From the NCBI RefSeq assembly GCF_021134715.1, contig NC_060018.1:620001-684000 (forward strand): a DNA stretch of 64,000 nt, written 5' to 3'. The notes under the pieces were generated by a model. The model made no database searches. It saw only the letters and a program-made list of their open reading frames with translations, and was not told where the DNA came from. Positions within the stretch are counted from its first letter, which is position 1. Every line of letters begins with the position of its first letter. This stretch comes from Daphnia pulex. Lineage: Eukaryota > Arthropoda > Branchiopoda > Diplostraca > Daphniidae. A program made the translations under genes and the position numbers. Below, in pieces: positions 24,501-39,263 of the stretch.

Positions 24501-26815
24501 AGATACAGAAATAGCCGGACTGATAAATCGGATATCAATATCCATTCCGTGTCTTTCTCGGGTTTCCACAACAACATCAAGAAAATAATATAATTAAACG
24601 TGGCCAGCAAGGGCTCGACCCCCATGTTTAATGGTGGGCTGTGGGCTGGCAGAGCAACAGGGCCAGCTCGGATACCGATCAAGTCTTCCGTCACAGTCCA
24701 ACGGCCAACGAGACAGTCCAACGGAGAAAAGAAAGTCAAACTGTCCGGACGGATCGTGCTAAATCGTTCCCTCTGCGAGCCCTATTCTTTATTTGGAAGG
24801 ATACATACATACGTATACAAGAAAAGCGAATGAAAAATGTGATTAAAAGAGCCTCGGCATCATTCTAGAAAGGCCAGCGATGGAATTCCTGTTGAGAAAG
24901 ATGGTGACATTATTCTTTAGACGGGGCAGGCAGGCAGCAGCTGCAGCTGTGCCGACCACCGCGCCCAACTCGTTTTACGCCATTCCGTCCTTATTCGCAA
25001 GAAATTTATCATTGGCCTGGGCAGAGGGACTGGACTGGACTGTTGGCCTGCGCCAGACACCAAAATGGGGGGGAAATGTCGTTTTTCTTTTAAAAGCAGT
25101 TGAGCTACTATATGTACAACTTTTAAAAAAGTGAAATACGCTGACTACTGGCATTTCTCATCAAAGAAATTTACAAAAAAGAAGTTAAGGTCAAAGGAAC
25201 CAGTCAAAATTCGATAGCCATAACTCAAATAAGTCAAATATCAGCAAGTCTCATTATTCACAAAGGAAAATAAGAAAAACAGGCCGCATTTACTACTTAA
25301 GATCTTACACTTTTAGTTTTTTATCTTTGAAATCCCATCAACTTATAAAATAAAGAGAGAGCCGCTGCTGCTGCTGCTGCGGCCATGCCCATTTTGAAAA
25401 TGTCGTCCCTGATGCACAGAGTTTTTGTCAAGGTCTGTTCTATTTGCCACACGCCGAGCCGCTCACGAAAATGTCATTAAGGATGGGACCGCCGAGTTGC
25501 TGTGAGCCAGCCATTCCCGTTCTGCTACTGGACATGCCATCAGTTGAAATATTCACCACGTCAGCGATTTATAGAATACGAGTCGAAGAATGACACAGCG
25601 CGGCCGAGAGCTCCCGATTGTTGCACTTATTGGACAGTCCCGGTTCTTTAGAATTTCTTTCAAATAATAGGAGAGCTAGAGAGAGACGGGCCAGCACTTC
25701 AATCAACCGATGCGTCTCCCAATCTTTTAGCCCCAATGAAATTTCAACTATTCACCAATGCAACAGCAGCGCTAGTTTGGCACAACTGGAATTGGCACTG
25801 GTCCCGAACGAAAGTGTAGATAGTAAATCCCGCGAAAAAAATACCCAAAAGGTTCCGAGCATCAATTCCGATTAAGGTGTGCGCGATTGTCTGATCTGTG
25901 CAGACAAGCAAGGGGGTCAGCCAGTCCAAAACAATTGTAAAACAATGGACGAGTCAAGACGAATGAAATGCAGCAAACGGCGGCGGTATAGCAACAACAC
26001 AAACTCAGACAAGAGAGCTGCACGCTCCTTGACGTTGGATTAGAAATGTACTGCTATAGCTGGTGCGATAACCTCATAGACTTCAAAATTAATAACCCAC
26101 CTGTGTCTCGGTCGGGTACGTCCTGATAAACGTCGGGAATTTCTTCTTGTCCGAGACGGTGTGATCTGCACATTTCTGCACAATAATATAATAAAAAATA
26201 AATCAAAACTCAAATTAAATTGTAATTGGTGAAATGAGTCAGAAAATAAAACTCACGTGGGAGATCATCATGCGATTCCAGGCCGACGAGATGGTCGCTT
26301 CGACGTTGCAGGTGTTTTCAGGTCCGAAAACGGCCACAACGTCCTTGCACATCATCTCGGTGAGGGCCTTGGTGGTGAGGAGCAGGTCGGAGCGGGTGTC
26401 GTTAAATTGGAGGACCAAAGAGACACCTTCGGGCAAGATCTTTTCGATTTCAATCTGCTGCAGAGCGTACGTGATAGCTCCCGAAATTGATAAGCCCTGC
26501 TTGTCGCGGTGTTCGCCCAAAATGGTCGGCAAATAACCAATAGTCAGGTTGACCATCGGTTTGCCCGTCCCCGGCTCAGCCGGTCCGATCAGCAGCAGAC
26601 CAAAGAAAAGCAACGACAGCCACCACCAAGACGGACGCCATCGGGCTGTGCACCGGGTCGAAGTCAATCCCGTTTTTATCACCTGGGAAAAAAACGGACG
26701 CCAGACAATTTCATACAAGTTGATATATAGGAATAAAGAAACAAGATTGATCAATATGTACCTGGCCGACGATAGATTCGGTTGGCGACGGTGGTTCTCT
26801 CCTGCCGACGGACAT
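15562..26815 (-). CDS. Gyc76C-like: Receptor guanylate cyclase, Gyc76C type, paralogue 1
   Basis: A single-pass receptor that makes cGMP from GTP. Twenty coding exons on the minus strand: 26815-26762, 26682-26257, 26175-26101, 24425-24170, 23554-23408, 22043-21847, 21667-21502, 21433-21243, 21170-20868, 20331-20089, 19871-19634, 19284-19135, 19003-18939, 18373-18216, 18057-17917, 17801-17678, 17602-17504, 17433-17289, 17217-16610, 16536-15562. They give 1586 aa (Drosophila Gyc76C is about 1525). A signal-anchor follows an 18-residue exon-1 leader, which supplies the only usable Met. Ligand-binding fold about 65-500; TM about 546-565; kinase-homology domain about 606-880 ([14 protein letters not shown]); signalling helix about 895-935. 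Cyclase residues are metal Asp963 and Asp1007, guanine-selecting Glu1003 and Cys1075, Asn1082 and Arg1086. A 450-residue tail has His and Gln runs and ends ESVV, a class I PDZ ligand. The exon 5/6 junction (donor GTTGAG) is uncertain. Confidence 0.92.
16233..16288 (-). repeat. CAG/CAC trinucleotide tract coding Gln and His runs
   Basis: Inside the last exon of the first cyclase gene, runs of CAC and CAG encode seven His, then Gln-His-Gln-Glu, then seven Gln. The tract is in the disordered C-tail and is probably length-variable between individuals (inference). Confidence 0.8.
21797..21822. repeat. 10-bp tandem repeat in a cyclase intron
   Basis: The unit ctagtctcag is repeated two and a half times in the intron between the exons ending at 21847 and starting at 21667. 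No function is apparent. Confidence 0.7.
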
Positions 26816-29800
26816 GTTTGCGGCTATTGGACGGTCGTTGAGACTCGATCAATTCACGCCGGCCCTGCAGTGTCATCGGGTTTGAGAAGATAACAGAGAA
26901 AACATTCATCAGATCGATATTAAGGATGTGACAGCAGCTTTGTGGGAAACTTTTTTCCGGAGAGAGAGAGAAAAAAAATATTTTCTGTCATTCTGACGTG
27001 GGATGATGAATGGCTTTGTTTGCATTACACACACACACTAGGCGACAGTTGAGAAGATCTATCATCAAAATTGGCCAAGTGTCGTCTCAGGAGATGATCG
27101 AGTTATTATTATGTTCTTATCTGCTCTATGAATCAATACGAGAAACCGTCTAGCCGATATCGTCAACTTCAATAATAAACCTGTATTAGAAACTATTGTA
27201 GTCAATCCACTTTATGGGCATTAAATATGTTTTATTCTATTCATAAAATAGGGTGACCCCTTAAATATTAAGAAAACTCGATTTTCTTATTGAGAATGAA
27301 TGATATGACGTATACAAAACCCGATTGTATCTAACGAGAAAGAAAAAGAGGTACAAAGACCTCTTGTGTATCGTCCTACTTTACAGCCATAAACAGACGG
27401 GAGAAATAAAGGCCAAACTTTTTTCAAACGAAACGGAGAATCGAACCGTTGGCGTTGGTCGATTTGGGGACCATAGCAACGAAATGAGGAGCCAACAAGG
27501 TCGCCCAAGCGACAAACAGTAATGGCGAATGACCAAAACAGAAAAAAAGAGAATCGAAAAAAAAATAAAGTCCGTCCGTCCGTGTGTGTTATTTGTTTTG
27601 TGCGAAAACTGAACACAAACAGAAAAGGAATGAATACAAACAAACAAATAAGGCGGGCCAGAGCCGTGCACAGCCAAATGATGCCCACAGCGGGAGGGAT
27701 GCACTGCTGGCCGGCGGTCCGTCATTTTCAATCGGTAACATAATAATCATAAAAATAATATTAACGGCATTAATGCGGCTCTACAGACGGACTTGCACTT
27801 TGGTCAGTGAAACAAACGCGCCGTGGCGCCGATTAGCGATGATTGGTGACAACGTCCGCACAACTTGACACTTGATCATTTTTCCCCCAATTTCATCGGT
27901 GTGTCAACTCCATCCAGTTTGCCGAATTGAAAAACCCCAACAATCAATCAACACTGTCATGGCGTTCAATCAATTTTCTCTTTTTCATTTGAGTAAATAA
28001 CAAAAAGTGGACGCTAAAGCGTTTCCAAGGAAACTGGCGTTCGTTTACCTTTTGTCCTTGTCGATGGTCAGCAGCAACGGGAGAAGAAGAAGATGGAATC
28101 GTCCTTTTCAGTTTCGGTCGGACACATTGTGTGACCGCTAAAAGGATTTCCATATATCGACGAACGACGTTTGCTAGCTGCTGCTGGGCGGCCGACGAAA
28201 GGCATCACAAACACACACGGAGGGGGGAAAACAACAAGAGTTATTTATCCATTTCGCCGTTTGTGTGTTTAAAACTTTGCGCTTTTTTTTTTCCTTTTTG
28301 CCAACTGTCGACGCTTATCTCTTGTGTGCGACGAGGACACACAGAGTCAAGGCGACACGGTGTGTGCCGTGTGCTCTCCACCACCACGACTACTTGAACA
28401 TTTATCCAAATCCTTTTCTTCTTCTTCTTCTTTTGTCTTTCGCTTCTTTTGTCTTTTTTACGTAAGTGACCCCCAAAATTCTCTCAAAGTGCAGAGGTAG
28501 GGAGAGATTCCCTTGCACTTTTCTCGCCGTGTTGTTGGGTGATATCAAAGGACACATTACGCAGTCCCGAAAAAGAAAAAGAGAGAAAATAATAAAAAAG
28601 ACAAACGCAAATAAACTTCCAACGTAGAATTCAACACGCTCCAGGGCCGGACTTTGGTCCCCTTGCAGTGCGAGTGCATAGCCCAAAAAATATCCATCAC
28701 CACAACATCTTATGCCTGTTGCCGACAGGAAAAGGTAAGGGGGAGCATTTTTCTTTTACCTCAGAAAATTCTTAATTCCAAGATGAAAAAGGAAAACGTC
28801 AAAAGGGCTGGGGATAGAATCCGACAAACTTATAATGCCGGTGTAAAGAAATCTAAACAAAGAGATCATAAAGAAATATTTCTTTTCTTTATTTTAAATA
28901 ATATTCCATTGCAATTTGGCAATAAGAAATGAGCCGCTATATCCTTAAAAAAGATGGCGGATAATTTTTACAAAAAATTGATGAATCAGTGATTGGAGAA
29001 AGTCTTAATATTACAACTTTGAATTCTTTTCCTCGGCATGTGAACTGAAAGAAGATCTCGTTCTCTGTCGTTTTTCTTTTTTTCTCAATCAAGCGTGATA
29101 ACAACAACAAGAACCAGTCTCTCCGTGTCTAAGCTCCGGTAGTAGTTGTATATATCTTCTTACCTCGATTAGAGAAACGCTAGTGCTATAATCAACCGCA
29201 AATCTCTCTCGCCATCTCGCCATGGCGGAGAGATATCTGAGCTGCCGCGTTTAGTAACGAAACGAGTTAGCGATGATCACGCAAAAAGGACTCTGAGCTG
29301 TGTGTAACACAGCACCTCATCGACGAGATTGTCCTGTCCACTTAACGATCCATTAGCGAAAAAAAAAGGGGAAGAAAATGAACGCGGGTGAAGGCAGAAA
29401 ACCGCACCATGATTGTGTCACCGATAGTTGGGGGAGCGAGAGGGAAAAACGGGAGAGATCTCGACCGGAACGGTTAGTTTAGCTGCCATCTTTTCTTCTT
29501 CTTCTTATTCTTTCCAGTCTGCGAGGAGCAAACAGACGTACGTGTAGACATAAGGTTCTTTGTGAAGAACAAACGAAAGGAAATTTCTTCGAGGATGTTC
29601 GTTTCACACGTTATGTTCAAATGTGACATTCGTGCTCCGACGCTCACGCTGGGGAGTAGAGAAAAAAAGGGAGAGGAAATAGACCCGCCCTTTTTATGCT
29701 GTTTAGAGCCCGGGCAGCCGGGCCAATATCAGATGACGGCCTCGGAGTTTGTCCGACTAGATGGAGAGAGAGGCTCTCACGCACCCGCGGCTCCCCCAAA

Positions 29801-30534
29801 CGCGCCAGCAGAGTCTATACAGATGATAACAAGGCAAAGCTTTCGCTTTTGGTAAATGACAACGAGTTTCTCTCTGCAAACAAAAAGCGGAAGCGATGGA
29901 TACGACCCAGCCCAGCCCAGCCCCCGCCGACGAGATGTGATGGAGAGCCGCAGTGGAGCCATCACGATCCAACGGGAAGAGAATATCTATTCCACCATAT
30001 ACCAGGCTGGATTTTCTTCGGCGTCTAGAGCTGCCGGATGGGAGCGAATATGGGCGACTCTATCGACTGATAAACGAGCCAGAGCCACGGCGATGGGAGA
30101 AGCTCAAAAACGGGTGGGCAGGAATATAAGGATCGTGCATTTGGGGATGGGGTTGGCTTGCGCAAAAGGGTCTAGCCTGAATTACGGTCACGTCGTCGTA
30201 GCTACCGACCGTATAAAAGCGACTCCGCCCTATTTGTTTTCTTTTTTATTTCCTTTGATTTTTTCTTCTTTCCGGGTTGCGGGATGATGATGGTCTTACA
30301 TCACAAACATGTAGAAACATGGAATAAGAACAAGAATCAGTGACCGCGTGTGGGTTGTGCCTTTCGAGTGTGCGTTGGCCTTTTTTTTCCCGCAGGATCA
30401 CGGACATGGGGCTCATCGGTAATGGACACGACGACGGTCGACGTAGTTAAGGTCTAAGCGTTTCGCATTTGAAACGCTACACTTGTGCGTTGTGTAGTAG
30501 ATTAGGGGAACTTGTTTTCAAAAGCCTGTCGGCA

Positions 30535-30561
30535 ATGATGATGATGATGATGATGATGATG
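30535..30561. repeat. (ATG)9 microsatellite
   Basis: Nine perfect ATG units, with no coding context. Confidence 0.9.
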
Positions 30562-31091
30562 GCCTCTCCTCTTATTGTATTGGGCATCCAGCACAAGAAA
30601 TCGACGGGCGGTGGGTGTAGAATGGCACGTCGTCACAGGACGACGAACCCGACCGTCCAGCACTTTCCTCCTCTTATAATAAAAGTGCGAGTCGTCGGAT
30701 TTCGCCAGCACAGCAGCAGCCATCGCTAGTTACTACTAGAGCACTACCCACATTTTTGGCCAAAATAGTAGATGATGTAATTGAGTCGGGCTAATACTGT
30801 GACCGATTCTCTTAATTTTTTACTTTATTCTCCGCACGCTATATATACAGCGCCCGACAACAACAGAGTTCCCATAGAAATAAAAAAACCCGGAGAAAGT
30901 CCATATAATAATACAAGAGAAACAAAAAAAATTCACGATTATACGAGGGCGGCAGAGCCCCCCAAAAAGCCATGAAACCATATACTATATGGAAGGCCGG
31001 GCGATTGTTACGGCCACGAAATACCGCACTCCATCACGTACGCGGCCAGCGCAAAATCCCGACTCTTTGAGCTCAACTACACAATATGGCG

Positions 31092-31111
31092 CACACACAC
31101 ACACACACACA
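31092..31111. repeat. (CA)10 microsatellite
   Basis: Perfect dinucleotide run in the inter-cyclase region. A shorter GT run follows near 31164. Confidence 0.9.
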
Positions 31112-34100
31112 TGACCTGCATGTGATCTCGTCCCATACGAGAAAAAGAAAAAATCCTACGAGAGTTGTGTGTGTGTGTATTTTTAGAGATTGTATGTTTG
31201 CTCTTTTCTCATTGCGCCTTCACTTTTCTCTGAGATGGAAAATCAAAAAAGTTTTTTTTTTCGGTGGTGCTCACAAGGCAGCAGCGCCAATCCCGCCCTA
31301 CCGTAAAGTACGGGGTTATGTACACTGTAAAGCTGATAGACTCTATATAGACTGATGTATATATAGCGTCTGTCTGTCTTCCGCAACTGTGGGGGAGTTT
31401 GGCACGCACGCATTTCCATCGATTAAACAATCGGTTGGGGGATATGTCATCCATCGCCGCGAGTTGTTGGGTTCCCGCTGATCGATCACGGCGCCGTCCC
31501 CACGTGCATTTTATTTCGTTTTTTTTTTGGTTGGTTGTTGTTTGATATTCTCCTCATGTCAGGCACTTTAGTGCTCATGTTGTTTATTAATAATTCACTC
31601 GTCGTTTGTTTCGGGAGGGAAATAAGCGTTTTATTGTCATGGGCGTTGGCTGCTGTTGTTTTTCTGGTCATCATCAACTGCCAAGAGTCTCTCTCTCTGT
31701 GTACTGCGCCTGTTGATAAAATTGATGACAATAACAATGCTGCCCGGTTATATTTAGATGGATTGGCTAAAAACTGCGGAAGGAACAATGGCCCGAATTC
31801 AACCATCAAAACTAGAAATGGCGCTGCAATAATAAAAGAAAAGAAAAAAAGAGGTGTGAAAGATGGGCGTGTAAAAATAGTCTCCCGGAGTGAACTGGCC
31901 GAGCGTTGCAAGTGCGCAGTAGCCAAAAACGTCTAAAATAACAACAAAAGCGCTTTCCCCACCAAAAAACAAAACAGAAAATAAAATAAAAAAAAGAATT
32001 CAGTGTCTGATGTGAATTTGAGATTTTTTTTGGGTTTTTACGGTCGGGGTGGTGGATTTTAAATGTCCTTGTTTTATTTTATTGGCTGGCCCTGGCCTTC
32101 TTTGATATCGCCAATATCCGCCAATATATATCCGACACTTTAATCGACGCGCGGTTTTTTTGCTTGTGTGTTTTTTTTGCGTGGCCGAAACGGTCGTCGT
32201 TTCGAATATCAAGTATATACTCGCGGAGAAACTCTGCGCGCTAAGTGCCTGTGTGTCTCGAATTCGATCCTCAATATGCTGGCCACTACTGTCTGCCTGT
32301 GTGTATATACGCTATAAGCTGCTGTACAGTGCGGATGCATCTGGCCGATAACCTTTTCAAAAAACCGCCGCCACCGCCGACCGTCTCGCGGACGACCCGA
32401 GCTTCTTTGGGACATCAGCAGCCTGATTGACGGACCTATAACCAGCAACCGCACCATACAGCCTCAAGTCAATATATATAGACAAGACCCAGCTGCCGAT
32501 GTGTGTGTGTATTTCGGTCGGTTGTGTGTGTGTGTAAGTCGAGATTTCCATCATCGTCAAAAGTTATACAAGATGCGGAAGAGGAAAAACGAAAATACAT
32601 AACCATGTTCGGTTTTCTTTCTCTCATCTTCTAATCGGTCGACTTACTTGACGCGACTGCTGCTCCTTGGTATACTGATGGGTGTACACATCGGGAAACA
32701 TTCAACAAGAAAATGAGGAAGAAATCAGCACGTCGGCGTCTCTCCGATCCACTAATGGTCTTATTAGAATCTCCAACGGCTCCTATTACCAGCAGCCGAT
32801 GAAAATAGAGTATGCGAACGACTAGTACACACACACACATCGGCTGCTGCAGTGTAGTGTACAAATGCGTAGACTGGAAAAGAGAAAGAGCGAGATCAAC
32901 ACGGATCGTGGCCATGACTCGGCTATAGCTATATAAGTCGCTTCAACGGGATTATTGCTGTGCATGTCTGTTACAGCGTGTCGAAATTCGTGTGTAGGCG
33001 AAGTAAACGGAGCGGCAATGGTTGAAAAGGGCCGTCAGCCGGAAATGGAGGATTGTGTGTAGACTATATCCGGCTGAAAGCGGAGAATAGCGCAGATAAG
33101 ATTACACTTGCCAGTCACATCGCCGTGTTAGATAGCTGTCGGTAGTTAAAATATATAATACGTATGTGTGGTGCGCCTTATTATATTCATCTTAATATTC
33201 GAATGACAGTCTCATCACACCCGTTTCGCAATCGACTATTAACGAAATGACCCAATAGATGTATATCGAATCGACTCTCATCGTGAGAACATCGCATTTC
33301 ACTATATGGCTGTGCAGCGATACGAATTAAAAAGTCATTCAACGAAACGAGCGAGTGCGCAATAAGTTACGAAATCGAGTTGCTCCTATGCGGTTTGTTC
33401 TCCACAACCGCGTCCTTGGCGAGTTGAAACAAATCAGAATTTTGTTATTTGTTTTTTTGTTTTTCTCCCGAAATAGAAAAAACATAATCAAAGCATCGGC
33501 GCGGTCTACTGGTGTGATTTCGGTTGCGGTTTGTTAATTTTCGTAATGATTCGGTTGACTCGTGCGCGCCCTGAATTTCCAGCTCAAACTTCCGTCGGTC
33601 GTTTGGTTATTTGTTTGTTTGGCACATCGTCGTCACGGCAGGGCGTCATCGTGCAGAGTATATTTCTGGGGAATCGATTAATCGCGCTGGATGGATGGGA
33701 TGGGATGGCGCAACATTCAAAAGGTCATATAACCTATGCCAGCAACGAATGACTCTGGTCGACATGGGACGACGTATAGTTAGTTAGACACCAGGGCATC
33801 GATTGTATAGGACTCAATCTCATTTCCTTTTTCGACTCTATTACGTGAGTGTGTGGCTGGGGCCGCCGACGCTTTGATTGGGTGCAGAGGCAGTTCTTCG
33901 TTTCTGTCAGACGAGTCGCTCTGATGGTCAAACCGCCTGGCCATGCACAGCACTCACAGTCTGGGCTAAATCTCTTTTCTCTGGAACGCCAGTTCTTCCT
34001 CCCAAACAGCCAGCCGCCAGTGTGTCGATAGGATGGATAAAAGAGTAGTAGGGGGAGAGACGTCCGTAAATGAATACCACAAGTGTAGTCGAGCAACTGA

Positions 34101-36588
34101 ATCTAACCAGTTGAGCATCCCATGCAACATCCGGCCAGACGGCAATCAATCACCAAAGATTCATCGGAAACGATTCCTTTTTTTAAACCCAACATCGCAG
34201 CTGCAATAGGCCAAAGGCAACCGAAAAGTTCCCATTCTCCAGGATAAAACAAAACACAAAATGTTCAAATAAGATGAAATCTCCTATGGCGCAATTGAAT
34301 TCTAGAGAGCCTCTGGGGGGAAATTCAGGCGATGAAAAACAATTCCCGGAGTTGGGTGTTAATAAAAGACTGGAGGGGGGGGGCGCAATACTCAAAAGGA
34401 AGAATATTAGGCACGAGCGAACACTAAATTGCCATATGTGTTGCAGCTCAGCTCCAGCAACGGAACAATATGGCGCAACCGTAGAAGTTTGTTGCTCATC
34501 CTCGTGCAGCAACATTTTTTCCTTTTTGGACCAAAAGACGAAGCCTGGCTGGGATTTTTCCCGTCGTTAATATAATACAGCTGAGAAAATTGTCCCAGCA
34601 TTTTACGGTTAAGGACAGGAATTTTTTTTGAAAACACTTGGGTAAGAGAGAACGAAAAAAATATTGTGCCGCTGCTGACGTCGCGGTTAAATATTCCCCG
34701 CGCATCGACGACGCCTTCAGCACACAACTTTCCCGTTATTACGCAACACACGCAGGTGCTGCTGGGTACGGAAATCTCGTTAAATGTTTTATTTCATTTT
34801 GGAAATTCCTTGGTAGAGCACCTGTTTAACAATCTGGCTATTTTATACACAGACCCAAAAGAGTAAAGGCAGTTGGTAACTAAATAAAACGGCGCCTTTC
34901 TGTATGTCATTTGATGTTATTGGTCAGGGCTATATTTTTTACGTACTGCTAGTTATGATGATTATTAGACGATCATCGAGTACGGCCCACCAAAAATAAA
35001 AGGGAACGAGGATCCGCCAGCTACTACCGCCCGACAACAGCCCCAAATGGATACCGTAGACCAGCAATCAACAAAAGGTCGAGCTGGTAGTTAGGAGGAC
35101 TATTGATGGATATATACGCGGATCGCTTCGAGGGTTTTTTCTCTTGGGTTATCCTGCTGCCACCCAAATTGGGCAGCAACCATACACTCGAATATCCTTG
35201 CAAGGTACACACACACACACGTCCTCGGCCCGGCAGTCAGACAAACATTTTTGGTTTTTTCCAGCTAAAAGGCTAAAAGCCGAAAACGAATTTCAGCGGA
35301 ACAAGTTTTGCTTTTCTCTCCCGTCCGACTTATGGCCCATTTCGTTTGTTTCAGTTTTCAGCAGAAAAACGCACTGGCGATAAGTCATCTGACCCGTGAC
35401 TAAACGACCTCTGCGTGTCACCTTGTGTGGTATCCGAGCGAAAGTCACGAAAATAGACTCACGCAAACGCACAAACTCAAACGGCAGCAGCAGCAGCAGC
35501 AGACGACTGTGAAGATAGATAATCGGAATCAGATTCTCTTGTTGGGTTCTACTAATCGACTGCTGGGTGGCATCACATTTTGCCCTCGTCCTCTTTTGTG
35601 CATTAATGGGACGATCCAACTTGCCCGATAACGTGGTAAAACATTTCAAAATGCGGGTTTCGCGGCGAGATAGTAGAAGATAAAAAAAAAAAACCGACTT
35701 GAAATTTCCTTTTCTCTAAAAATAATGTTTCGCCAGAAAAACAGAAATTCAGATATTTTCGGATTTTAACCACCACCACAGTTCCTGCCGGATGCGGCCA
35801 ATATATGCGACGAGGGCCAAGAGAGTTTTTGAGGTAAACAAAAGACGATGTCATCCATCAACAGGTCAACAAATTTTCTTTTCCAGCTGAAACAACCCAA
35901 AAACAAACCAAAACAAAATTCGTCAACTCCCCCAAAGGGCGGCCCAACTCCTTCCCGCGTTCCCGCGCTGTCGTTTATACTTTTTTTCCCGTCTACTGGA
36001 TGATTTTATTTATTTTGCTTCAAAAGATTTTCTTCTTCAACGTGCTCTGCTGGTGTGTTTTATTTTTAAAACGGCCAGACGACCTGGCGGGCCACCGGGC
36101 AAATAAGAAATCGCGACCCACCTAAAAAGTAAAAAAACAAGACGAGAAAATGGCAAATCTGCTGCTGGTGTGGTACGTACGGGACGCAGTTACCGGGTCG
36201 ACGCTACTTTGTTACGTGACGTTGATCGAGTTCCTAGCTCGCCTGGAATTTTCGATCCGTTTCTATATAAACCATTGACTGTGAGTTGACGAGATGCCGG
36301 ACAGCTGGGATAACAATGAATGTCGCTCCCCTGTGAAGTATAGCGGGAACCACCTCATCGGTGCTGCAGGAATATCAAACGAACGAACGAGCGGGAGGGA
36401 GGGGGAAATGTGTGGGCTACGTGCCATCGATTAATACGTGAAACACGTCAGTTCTCTCTTTGTCGGTTGACGTGAACTTTTTTTGGTTGTTTTTTTTTGC
36501 GTGAGTCCTGTCGCGGGCAACCAGTCGGATGGCATCAGCAGGAGAAACGCGTCCGTCGTTGCTGTTATGCCAGACGACGGGCGACGGC

Positions 36589-36604
36589 GTGTGTGTGTGT
36601 GTGT
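36589..36604. repeat. (GT)8 microsatellite
   Basis: Perfect dinucleotide run followed by GCGCG, a potential alternating purine-pyrimidine (Z-DNA-prone) segment. Confidence 0.85.
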
Positions 36605-38885
36605 GCGCGTAGTCTTCGTCTATAAATATAATTGGGTCTACATTTTGAACGGGCGGACACGAGGGATAGCAGACGGACGCAATAGGCAGCCCCAGAAACA
36701 GCAGCTGATCCCCTTTTTGTCTGTGCTGGGGAAAAACGAGTCTGATTTTCTATATGGCTAATGCTGTCCACTTTCTCTCAAACTCTCCAAGGAAATGAAA
36801 AAAAAAAACGGCAAAGGTTCTCGAGACATTTGCATTTACACGCCGATTGCAGAGGATATAAAGAAAGACGCTCCTTCTTTGGCCATGGACTTTGAAACTC
36901 TTTTTCCTACGAAACTTTTCATTGAAAACGACGTCAGGCATATCAATGGGAATAAATCAAACATCGAAACCATCAGCTTTGGTGGACGCCCCATAACAGT
37001 CAGCAATAAATAAACAACGGGGAAAAAGAAGAAGAAAAAGGAGGGAAACGTTCAAATACTAACAATTACAAACGGGGGAGGGGGGGGGAAGTTGGTAGAA
37101 ACAACCGTTAATAAAATCCCGTAAATAAAATAAACAAGGAATGAATGAAATGACTAATGCTGACAGATGCTATTTGACCGAGATAGCACTCGTGATGAGA
37201 GTAGAGGGGGGGAGGGGAAATGATCGGCGTGATTCAAAATGAAAAAAAAAATCCGTTCGTCTACTTTTTTTTCGTGTGTGCCAATTTTCGTATTTGTTGT
37301 TTTCTGTCTGGCTTTCTTTGGAAATCTCTCGCAAACAGCTCGACAGATAAGCACAACGACATAAAAGGGTCAGTCAGTCTGTGATGATGAATCATCGCCT
37401 TTTCTTCCCCCCCACTCTCCTCCTCCATCTTCTTGGCAATTTGGTTTTAAAGTCAGTCTGATTAATTATGGATTCCTCTGAGACAACGACTGGCTGTCAT
37501 CGACCAGGAAAAAATTACACCACTCACTCACGCACGCTATACCATCTATATAACAAATGGTTAAGGCCGGAACGAACCGGTTGCCTCTCCAACACGAGAA
37601 TGACAAAAACAAAAAATGATTCCGTTTTGATGATATTCGATAATCGAGAGTGCCACAGCCAATTAAACTCAATCCAATTTGGGGTACTATTCATAACGCG
37701 ATGCAAACGGCTTTTGCGCACTAGTGCGCTGCTGCGCTGGTTTTTATCCAAACCGGATGAAACAGCAGAGAGAGAGATGAGCGCCGGACGATAATGAGCG
37801 CACGCTTTTCAATACATGTGTAGATATACGTTACAGATGCCCGTTGAAGAGGATTTGAATTTTTTGTTTGTAGATGGACAGAACATGTCAGGCATAGGTC
37901 AAGCGCAGGGGTCGATTTCGCTATCTCTCTTTACTTAGTGTATACGTTTGTGTTATTTATAAACCGGGCAAAGGATAAAAGAGAGTCAACACAGAGAGAG
38001 AGAGAGAAACTAAAATAAAGAGCCAGAGCAGAGAATCAAGTTATCGTAGATAATTTTTTCCATTTTCAAACGGATGCCAAAATTTTGTCTTATCAAAAAA
38101 GGATTTGATGGTTATACTCAATTTTTAGGTTTTTGAGTTACAGTTTTTCTCGCTGTTATCGCCCGAATGATTGTTATCGTGCGGGCCGGTCATAAAGCTC
38201 ATGGATCAATGTGCAAGCGAAACATTGGCCCCGGATGATGATAAAAAGGAGAAGGGGAAAGACAACAAAAAAAGAAAAATGGTACGAGAGAGAGAGCGAA
38301 GTATTTTTCCTTTTAAAAAAAATAAAATGGACCAAATATCAAGAAGGAGATTCTTTTGTAATTCATAAGAATCTCTTATCCATATGTTGAAAAACTCACT
38401 ACTACTCTAGATCCCCGCAAATACCCCTGTATACAATATTCAATAGCCCGAACGTAATATCTGTCACTAAGTCGGACTTTTGGACCAAACGGCAATCTTA
38501 TTTTTTTTTTAACGAAACGATTGTCAAGGGAAATTTCAATTTTTAAGAGATTTTGTTTTGGCCAACAAAAAAAAACCAAAAACTTAATTTAAAACTAAAT
38601 AAATAAAATGGTTCCCCTTACCTTGTTGGGCTGTGGTTATTTTTTTCTTTTTTTCAGTCTGTGTTTTTCGGATTCTGGTCGGCCTCGATGTGTACAGTCC
38701 GTCCGTGCGTCCGTAAAGAGAAACTGAACGTGAACGGAATTCCTGATGGCCGCCGCTCGGGACGGAGCTCAGCACAAACACACACACACAAAATCATACA
38801 CGAGAGATGGAGCGATGAGGGGGGCCGCCAACGTCACACGCAACACAAACAGCACTGAGTAGTAATGGTATAGTATTTGCGCGCA

Positions 38886-38906
38886 AGAGAGAGAGAGAGA
38901 GAGAGA
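38886..38906. repeat. (AG)10 microsatellite
   Basis: Purine-only run that continues into A-rich sequence; a CT run of opposite sense lies at about 38998-39011. Confidence 0.85.
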
Positions 38907-39263
38907 AAAATAAAAGACGAAAAACAAATCACAAAAGAAGAAGAAAAATCTTATTAGAGTGGTGGTTCGATTTTTTGGTTTTTTTCCTTACTGGTTTCTC
39001 TCTCTCTCTCTCCCCTTTTCGACAATCGTTTTTCTTTTGTTTGTCGTTTGATCCTCTTGGTTTTTAGAATGATCGCTTCCTCTCTACGAGAGATTCTTAC
39101 GCTGTGCGTCTGAAAAGAATCGAAAGAGGCAAACGGAATCTCGCGAAATGTTGTTTGGTCGGGTTGGATTTGACTTTTGACGCCGTTGGTCTTTTTAGCC
39201 AGTGACGATCAAATATAAACTGGAATTCTTCTGGTCTTTCTTTTCTTTTCTTTTGGTTTTTGT